Assembly (NCBI RefSeq): GCF_006715005.1
Contig: NZ_VFMJ01000001.1
Coordinates: 1,798,001 to 1,862,000 of the forward strand
DNA length: 64,000 nt
Source: Serratia marcescens
Lineage (GTDB): Bacteria; Pseudomonadota; Gammaproteobacteria; Enterobacterales; Enterobacteriaceae
Direction: 5' to 3'
Of the stretch, positions 57,445 to 64,000 are shown piece by piece. Numbering within the stretch: position 1 is the first letter of the stretch; each line of letters starts with the position of its first letter. The position numbers were made by a program, and so were the translations under genes. The notes beneath the pieces were generated by a model. That model searched no databases and was not told the DNA's origin. It saw only the letters and a list, made by a program, of their open reading frames with translations.

Positions 57445-58887
57445 GTGTTGCAACGAGTCATGATGTTAACTTTACCGCTGCTGCTGACCGGCTGTCTGTC
57501 GCTGGATCCGCACTACCAGCGCCCGGCGGCGCCGGTGCCCGCCAACCTGCCGCAGGGCGAGGCCGGCGGTAACCAGGCGCTGAGCTACCCGGACGTCGTC
57601 TGGCGCGACTATGTCCAGGACGCCCGGCTGCGCCAGGTGGTGGCGCTGGGGCTGAACAGCAGCCGCGATCTGCGCGAGGCGATCGCCAATATCGCGTCGG
57701 CGCGCGCCCTGTACGGCGAGCAGCGTTCGGCGCTGTTCCCGACAATCAATGCCACCGCCGACGGCAGCCGCGGGCGGGCGCTGACCGGCAGCGGCAACGC
57801 CACCGCGCTGAGCCAAAGCTACGAAGCCGCGGCCGGCGTCAGCGCATTCGAGTTGGATCTGTTCGGCAAGAACGCCAGCCTGTCGCGCGCGGCGTTCGAA
57901 ACCTATTTGGCGAACTCGGAGGCGGCGAAAAGCACCCGCCTGACGCTGATCGCCGATATCGTCACCGACTGGGTGGCGGTGGCGGCGGAGCGCAGCAATC
58001 TGGCGGTGGCGCAGCAGACGATGGCCAGCGCCAAACGGTCGCTGGATGTCACGCGCAACAATCAGCAGCACGGGATTGCGTCGCTGGTTGACGTGGCGTC
58101 GGCGGAAACCGTCTACCAGCAAGCGCGATCGGACGCCGCCAGCTACGCGACCAGCGCCGCGCAGGCGAAAAACGCGCTGGATTTGGCGGTAGGGCAACGC
58201 GTGCCGGAAAACCTGCTGCCGAGCGGTATCGAGGCGCTGGGCGGGATCATGCGCGATCTGCCGGCCGGCGTCTCTTCGCACGTGTTGCTGACGCGGCCGG
58301 ACGTGCTGCAGGCCGAGCATAACCTGAAATCCGCCAACGCCAATATCGGCTCGGCGCGGGCGGCGTTCTTCCCGTCGATCAGCCTGACCGCCAGCGGCGG
58401 CGTGGGCAGCGGTGAACTCTCCTCGTTGTTCAGCCACGGCGCCGGCGTCTGGTCGTTCGCACCGAGCATCAGCCTGCCGATCTTCAGCGGCGGCTATAAC
58501 ACGGCTCAGCTCAACTACACCCAGGCGCAGAAAGACCTGTATGTCGCCACCTATGAGAAAGCGGTGCAGACGGCATTTCAGGAAACCGCCGACGCGCTGG
58601 CGCGCAAAGCCACGCTGCAGGAACAGCTGGCGGCGCAAACCGGCTATGTGGCGGCGGCACAGCAATATTATCGCCTGGCCGAGCTGCGTTACCGCCAGGG
58701 CGTGGACAGCTACCTGACGCTGCTGGACGCGCAGCGCACGCTGTACACGGCACAGCAGTCGCTGATCGCCGCGCAGCAGACCGCGTACGACAATCAGGCC
58801 ACCCTGTATAAAGTGTTGGGCGGCGGCGTTACCGCCGAGCGGCAGGGGGACGGCGTCATCGCCGACAAGGCGACGCTCAGCCGCTAA
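57445..58887 (+). CDS. Outer-membrane factor lipoprotein, NodT/OprM type
   Basis: A 480-residue TolC-like channel with its own lipoprotein signal (MMLTLPLLLTGC). It starts with GTG 57445 directly after the pump stop codon, with AGGAG six bases upstream. Two outer-membrane efflux repeats are visible, including ARLRQVVALGLNSSRDLREAIANI-like sequence at the start and TRPDVLQAEHNLKSANANIGSARAAFFPSISLTASGG at the second repeat. It makes the operon a complete tripartite system that does not need TolC. A strong terminator follows. Confidence 0.94.
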   Translation: MLQRVMMLTLPLLLTGCLSLDPHYQRPAAPVPANLPQGEAGGNQALSYPDVVWRDYVQDARLRQVVALGLNSSRDLREAIANIASARALYGEQRSALFPTINATADGSRGRALTGSGNATALSQSYEAAAGVSAFELDLFGKNASLSRAAFETYLANSEAAKSTRLTLIADIVTDWVAVAAERSNLAVAQQTMASAKRSLDVTRNNQQHGIASLVDVASAETVYQQARSDAASYATSAAQAKNALDLAVGQRVPENLLPSGIEALGGIMRDLPAGVSSHVLLTRPDVLQAEHNLKSANANIGSARAAFFPSISLTASGGVGSGELSSLFSHGAGVWSFAPSISLPIFSGGYNTAQLNYTQAQKDLYVATYEKAVQTAFQETADALARKATLQEQLAAQTGYVAAAQQYYRLAELRYRQGVDSYLTLLDAQRTLYTAQQSLIAAQQTAYDNQATLYKVLGGGVTAERQGDGVIADKATLSR

Positions 58888-58894
58888 CCGTCGA

Positions 58895-58932
58895 CCGCGC
58901 GCGCCAGGCATTTGGCTGCGCGCGGTTTTTTT
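58895..58932 (+). terminator. Strong terminator of the RND operon
   Basis: An 8-bp GC-only stem (CCGCGCGC / GCGCGCGG) is followed by seven T residues, 8 bases after the outer-membrane factor stop. Confidence 0.92.
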
Positions 58933-59044
58933 ATGGAAAGTGTAAAGAAACAGAAAACCCGGCCGGCGGCCAGAACTCGCTGCGGTGAGCAGAGTCAGAC
59001 AGAGAACCGCATTCATCTTTTATTCATATCGGCTCGAGGTCGTC

Positions 59045-59398
59045 ATGGCAGAAGACATTCAGCAACAGGTCATCGCGCTTATCGCCGCATTCAACACGCC
59101 AGGGCGGTTGAAGAAGGGCGTGGCCATCACCCCGGAAACCGAGATCAACACCGCGCTTCACCTGTCGTTCAGCGATTCCAATACGCTGATGCGCCGCTAC
59201 TTCGATACCTTCGGCGTCGACAGCGGCAACTATAACCACGAACTGTATTTCCAGCCGCCGGCCAACACCGGGCGCTGGTTTTCTCCCTCCGCCTGCAAAG
59301 AACACCCCCGGCCGCTGTGCGTGTCGATGCTGGTGCGCTCCGCGCGCGCCAAACGCTGGCTGTACGACATTCACTTCCTGATCGAGCAACTCCGCTAG
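59045..59398 (+). CDS. DUF1493 family protein
   Basis: A 117-residue protein starting at ATG 59045 (GAGG upstream). It has the DUF1493 pattern: INTALHLSFSDSNTLMRRYFDTFGVDSGNYNHELYF, then a proline-rich turn and a basic end. The family is found in enterobacteria, often near acyl-carrier-protein-like genes, and its function is unknown. It converges on the DJ-1 gene with only seven bases between stops. Confidence 0.85.
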   Translation: MAEDIQQQVIALIAAFNTPGRLKKGVAITPETEINTALHLSFSDSNTLMRRYFDTFGVDSGNYNHELYFQPPANTGRWFSPSACKEHPRPLCVSMLVRSARAKRWLYDIHFLIEQLR

Positions 59399-59405
59399 CG
59401 CCGCA

Positions 59406-59975
59406 TTACTGCTCCAAGACCTCGGCGAACTTCGCCAGCCACTGCGGGTGCGCCGGCCAGGCCGGGGCGGTGACCAGATTGCCGTCGACGTGCGCCTGAT
59501 CGATGCCGATCTCCGCATAATGGCCGCCGCCGAGCCGCACCTCCGGCGCGCAGGCCGGGTAGGCGCTGCAGGTGCGACCTTTCAATACTCCGGCCGCCGC
59601 CAGCAGCTGCGGGCCGTGGCAAACGGCGGCGATCGGTTTTTTCGCGGCGTCAAACGCCTGTACCAGCGCGATCACCTCGGGGTTCAGGCGCAGGTATTCC
59701 GGCGCTCGGCCGCCGGGGATCAAGAGCGCGTCGTAGTGCTCTTCTTTGGCGGCGGCGAAGTCGGCGTTCAGGGTGAAACGGTGCCCGGGCTTCTCGCTGT
59801 AGGTTTGCGCGCCGTCAAAGTCGTGGATCGCGGTCTGAATGTAGTCACCGACGGTTTTACCGGGGCACACGGCATCCACCCAATGGCCAATCATCTGCAA
59901 TGCCTGAAACGGCACCATGGTTTCGTAATCTTCGGCGTAGTCGCCGACCAGCATCAGGATCTTTTTCTTGCTCAT
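59406..59975 (-). CDS. DJ-1/PfpI-family protein
   Basis: A 189-residue protein of the class I glutamine amidotransferase-like fold. The nucleophile elbow [18 protein letters not shown] with Cys and the following His, plus [17 protein letters not shown], are typical. Relatives YhbO/YajL/PfpI act as proteases or as glyoxalase/deglycase stress proteins. The start is at ATG 59975, behind AGGAG; the open frame extends 23 codons upstream without signals. A role in carbonyl or oxidative stress defence is likely by family. Confidence 0.9.
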   Translation of the reverse strand: MSKKKILMLVGDYAEDYETMVPFQALQMIGHWVDAVCPGKTVGDYIQTAIHDFDGAQTYSEKPGHRFTLNADFAAAKEEHYDALLIPGGRAPEYLRLNPEVIALVQAFDAAKKPIAAVCHGPQLLAAAGVLKGRTCSAYPACAPEVRLGGGHYAEIGIDQAHVDGNLVTAPAWPAHPQWLAKFAEVLEQ

Positions 59976-60110
59976 GATCACAACTCCTGCGGGATAGGGA
60001 CTGCCTAAGGTATAGCCCAGCGCTCCAGGGAATGCGAACCGCAAAGCGCCTATCTATACTCGTGATACTGCGGCGCTTTTCTCGCCGCTCATTCCCAGGG
60101 AGGATCCCCG

Positions 60111-61649
60111 ATGCTGAATCTGGCTACCTTGCTTGAAGAGAGTGCGCGCACCTGGCCGGAACGGCCGGCGGTGATACAGGACGATATCCCACTCAGCTAT
60201 CGGGCGCTGAACGAAATGGCCAACCGGGTGGCGAATTTGCTGGTCGCGCGCGGCGTGCAGCCCGGCGAACGGGTGGCGCTGGCCTGCCCAAATCGGCCGG
60301 AGTTTCCGGCTATCTATTACGGCATTCTCAAAAGCGGCGCGGTGGTGGTGCCGCTCAATATTCTGCTTAAAAGCGCAGAGTTCGACTACTACCTGGCGGA
60401 TTCAGCGGCGGTGGCGCTGTTCTGTTTCGAGGGCAGCAGCGGCCTGCCCTTGGGGGAAGAGGCGCTGCGGGCGGCGGCGAAGGCGGAGCAATGCCGTGAG
60501 GTGTTTATCATCGGCGATCGGCTACCGCTTGAGGGGGAACGTTTCAGCGCGGCGATAGCCGAGCAGGCTACCGAATTCGCTTCGGCCGCGACGCTCGAAA
60601 ACGACACGGCGGTGGTGCTCTACACCAGCGGCACCACCGGCCGGGCCAAAGGCGCGGAGTTGACCCACGCCAACCTGGTGCTCAACGCGCTGGGATCGGT
60701 ACGGCTGTTCGACGGCTCAGAGACGGAGCCCGATCGCCATTTGGTGACCCTGCCGCTGTTCCATACGTTCGGCTCGACGGTGCAGATGAATGCCGGGTTT
60801 TCCGCCGCCGCTACCCTGGTGCTGGTCGAGCGCTTCGACGCCGCACAGGCCATCGCGCTGATGCAGCGGCACGGCATCACCTTCTTCGCCGGGGTGCCGA
60901 CCATGTATTGGGCGCTGTTGAATGCGCTGGATGAGCACACGGATATCGAGCGCTTGCGCAGCACGCTGCGTATGGCGGTCTCCGGCGGTGCCAGTTTGCC
61001 GGTGCAGATCCTGGAGGATTTTTCGCGCCGCTTCGGCGTCAACATTCTCGAAGGATATGGGCTGTCGGAGACCAGCCCGGTCGCCACCTTTAACCATCCG
61101 CACCGCGTGACCAAACCTGGTTCCATCGGCCAACCGATCTGGGGCGTGGAGGTGCGCTTGCTCGACGTTACCGGGCAGCCGATCGACGGAGTCGATCAGG
61201 TGGGGGAGATCGCGGTACGCGGTTACAACATCATGAAAGGCTATCTGAACCGCCCCGAGGCGACGGCGGACGTGCTGGAAAACGGCTGGTTTCGCACCGG
61301 GGACCTGGCGCGCCGCGACGCCGACGGCTTCTATTTCATCGTCGATCGGGCCAAGGATATGATCATCCGCGGCGGGTTCAACGTCTATCCGCGCGAGATT
61401 GAAGAGGCGCTGATTCGTCATCCGGCGGTCTCGTTGGTGGCGGTGATCGGCGTCGAGCATCCGTCGCTGGGCGAAGAGATCAAAGCGGTGGTGGTATTGA
61501 AAGAAACGGAGGAGCCCATCGAGGAGGAAACGCTGATCGCCTGGAGCCGGGAGCGGCTGGCGGCGTTCAAATATCCGCGTATCGTCGAGTTTGTCGAACG
61601 CTTGCCGATGACCAGCACCGGTAAGGTGTTGAAACGCTGTTTGCGCTGA
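60111..61649 (+). CDS. Acyl-CoA synthetase (ANL superfamily)
   Basis: A 512-residue AMP-forming ligase. P-loop-like motif VVLYTSGTTGRAKGAELTH, ILEGYGLSETSP, the hinge region GWFRTGDLARRDADGFYFIVDRAKDMIIRGGFNVYPREIEE, and the catalytic Lys near the end in TSTGKVLKR are all present. It activates a fatty or aromatic carboxylic acid as the CoA thioester. It resembles long-chain-fatty-acid-CoA ligases in layout. AGGGAGG precedes ATG 60111. It stands alone, converging on gdhA. The acid is unknown. Confidence 0.92.
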   Translation: MLNLATLLEESARTWPERPAVIQDDIPLSYRALNEMANRVANLLVARGVQPGERVALACPNRPEFPAIYYGILKSGAVVVPLNILLKSAEFDYYLADSAAVALFCFEGSSGLPLGEEALRAAAKAEQCREVFIIGDRLPLEGERFSAAIAEQATEFASAATLENDTAVVLYTSGTTGRAKGAELTHANLVLNALGSVRLFDGSETEPDRHLVTLPLFHTFGSTVQMNAGFSAAATLVLVERFDAAQAIALMQRHGITFFAGVPTMYWALLNALDEHTDIERLRSTLRMAVSGGASLPVQILEDFSRRFGVNILEGYGLSETSPVATFNHPHRVTKPGSIGQPIWGVEVRLLDVTGQPIDGVDQVGEIAVRGYNIMKGYLNRPEATADVLENGWFRTGDLARRDADGFYFIVDRAKDMIIRGGFNVYPREIEEALIRHPAVSLVAVIGVEHPSLGEEIKAVVVLKETEEPIEEETLIAWSRERLAAFKYPRIVEFVERLPMTSTGKVLKRCLR

Positions 61650-61651
61650 GG

Positions 61652-61680
61652 AAAATCCGGCCTGCCGGGGCAGGCCGGGA
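61652..61680. terminator. Terminator between acyl-CoA synthetase and gdhA
   Basis: A 10-bp stem (CCGGCCTGCC / GGCAGGCCGG) lies between the convergent stops. On the minus strand it is followed by TTTT (61652-61655), so it ends gdhA. Confidence 0.75.
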
Positions 61681-61688
61681 TACGGGCA

Positions 61689-62963
<1,275 letters not shown>

Positions 62964-63502
62964 AACCAACCTTTATATATTAGAGGTATTTATTTCGTTT
63001 AACCGTGGATTAGCAAGCGCATAACACTTTGCGACGCTTAATTTACCACTAATTATGCCGGTTGTTAGCCCCCCGCTCATCGGGCCAGCGGACGGTTTTT
63101 CGCCGCCTGTCGGGGGCAAATGAATAGTTAATTACTTTTATTCGGCAGTGAGCGTGAACATGCATACTTTATGCATAAAAAACGCATAAAACACCTTTAT
63201 ATCTATTTTTCAGAAGCTTGAATGTGATCAAAAAGTTTCATTTTATTTAACTGCTATGTTGACAATGGCGTTTCCTCTCGGCAGCGTTAAAAACCTGTTA
63301 AAACGCCGCCTGCGGCCGTGTTTTTATCGCGCAAAGAGAAGCATAATCCGAGGCTGTTTTAATGTGTTACGGCCCTCGAGGCAAGGGCTGACAAATGTGC
63401 TCACCTGAAACGGACGGGTGACCGCAAGCGGCCACCCGTTCAGGTTTTGCGAATCGGCTTTAAAGAAGGCTTTGCCGATTGGGCGTGGTCACCCAGCACG
63501 CA
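62964..63502. other. Gene-free interval upstream of gdhA
   Basis: 539 bases without a convincing protein gene. The part next to gdhA should hold its promoter. It has an inverted repeat ATGCAT...ATGCAT (63160-63176) and a direct repeat GCATAAAA spaced 11 bases (63173-63191). A TTGACA at 63258 and a long hairpin ending in TTTT at the right end could belong to a small RNA on the plus strand; nothing proves this. Confidence 0.5.
63404..63456 (+). terminator. Long hairpin with T-run, possible end of a small RNA
   Basis: CCTGAA...ACGGGTG / CACCCGT...TCAGG forms a long imperfect stem with a CCGCAAGCGG-type top and is followed by TTTT on the plus strand. No plus-strand gene ends here, so it may end a non-coding transcript, or it may serve the minus-strand gene at 63503 as a boundary. 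Confidence 0.4.
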
Positions 63503-63850
63503 TTACGGGCCGGTGTGCTGATAGCGTTTTAATTCCACTGGTTCCGCGCCGATGCTCGCCAGATATTCTTTGACGGATGCCGGTGCGGAAGCCTGTGTAA
63601 ATTGGTAAATGTTTTCATCCGCGTCCAACAGCGTTTCCCATTTCACAATGTTCACCCAGCGAGGCTCATTGTCTACGCTGATGCCTGAGTCACGCGAAAT
63701 GAACCCGCTTTGGTTTGAGACAAACTCCTCTTCCACGCGTTTGTCCAGCGCGGCAAAGGCTTCCGGGCTGAGCGAGGTTGGCAGTTTAAAGCTCGAGATT
63801 TCAATAATGTAGCTGTTGGCGGAACAGGCCGCCTTGGATTCATAAGCCAT
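63503..63850 (-). CDS. Small alpha+beta-barrel-like protein, unknown
   Basis: A 115-residue protein, ATG at 63850 with AAAGGAC upstream. The pattern YIIEISSFKLP ... LDKRVEEEFVSNQSGFISRDSGIS ... WVNIVKWETLLDADENI resembles the dimeric alpha+beta-barrel fold of antibiotic-biosynthesis-monooxygenase-like and related small proteins. Many such proteins bind or oxidise small aromatics. There is no signal peptide. Function unknown; the fold call is tentative. Confidence 0.7.
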   Translation of the reverse strand: MAYESKAACSANSYIIEISSFKLPTSLSPEAFAALDKRVEEEFVSNQSGFISRDSGISVDNEPRWVNIVKWETLLDADENIYQFTQASAPASVKEYLASIGAEPVELKRYQHTGP

Positions 63851-63985
63851 AATAAAAAGTCCTTTAAATTAAATTGCTTATACAACTCGAATTAAGCTGC
63901 ATCCTTATTGCAGTACTGCAATTTCAATTTATTCCCGCTGTTCAGAGGAAATAATTAGGAATAGTCTGAATCGGTATTGGCCGCC

Positions 63986-64000
63986 ATGAAAACCCTATTA
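63986..64000 (+). CDS. Possible start of a further gene (partial)
   Basis: ATG followed by Lys-Thr-Leu-Leu codons reaches the window edge. No clear ribosome site precedes it. A signal-peptide-like start is possible but the evidence is thin. Confidence 0.15.

Noticed and set aside
57472..59016. Minus-strand open frame of 514 codons opposite the outer-membrane factor
   Set aside because: Antisense shadow; crosses the RND operon terminator.

Overview
The window reads as chromosomal DNA of a GC-rich enterobacterium, most likely Serratia (S. marcescens group). The evidence is the Enterobacteriaceae-type gene content (dsdA, bglA, a YdeP-type oxidoreductase, ggt, EutH, an MgtS-like microprotein), a tetA/tetR pair resembling the Serratia Tet(41) type, and dense, high-GC coding. 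I see no rRNA, tRNA, CRISPR array, insertion sequence, integrase or phage gene. All statements come from reading the sequence; no database search was run.

Layout. 1-5 kb: end of a membrane protein, a free-standing EF-G that differs from the usual enterobacterial EF-G, a small CsbD/ElaB-like protein, a secreted alpha/beta hydrolase and a truncated isochorismatase relic. 5-10.9 kb: an oligopeptide-binding protein, then a metal-ion block of M-box Mg2+ riboswitch, short-form mgtE, a 30-codon MgtS-like microprotein, a 59-residue two-helix protein and a cation diffusion facilitator, facing an inositol-phosphatase-family gene. 10.9-24.9 kb: GNAT, an ABC-F ATPase with a 27-codon leader ORF inside a strong hairpin, a DUF3772 mechanosensitive channel, a lipoprotein, a hydrolase, a second GNAT, a MASE1-GGDEF cyclase, small enzymes, a VIT-type Fe/Mn transporter, dsdA, and bglA with an RpiR regulator. 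25-27 kb: divergent tetA/tetR with two recognisable tet operators. 27.2-31.9 kb: a three-part periplasmic molybdenum hydroxylase (2Fe-2S, Mo-cofactor, triheme cytochrome c) and a nitroreductase.

32-45.8 kb: an orphan 190-residue protein and a 23-codon ORF, an EamA exporter with an XRE-cupin regulator, a DUF3857/transglutaminase protein behind a good Fur box, then a polyol-type catabolic island (EutH-like permease, FGGY kinase, GlpA-like flavoprotein with a BFD iron-sulfur domain, second flavoprotein, DeoR regulator) and ydeP. 46-64 kb: ggt, LysR, a Tat-exported agmatine-deiminase-like enzyme, a methyltransferase, TetR with a 14-TM MFS pump, a complete RND efflux operon, DUF1493, a DJ-1/PfpI protein, an acyl-CoA synthetase, glutamate dehydrogenase and a small alpha+beta-barrel-like protein.

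Most genes are single units or short operons, each with its own regulator: efflux and resistance systems, redox enzymes and scavenging enzymes. The most rewarding parts are the M-box/mgtE/mgtS-like cluster, the leader-peptide ABC-F gene, the EutH-kinase-flavoprotein island, and the second EF-G with a possible Fur site.
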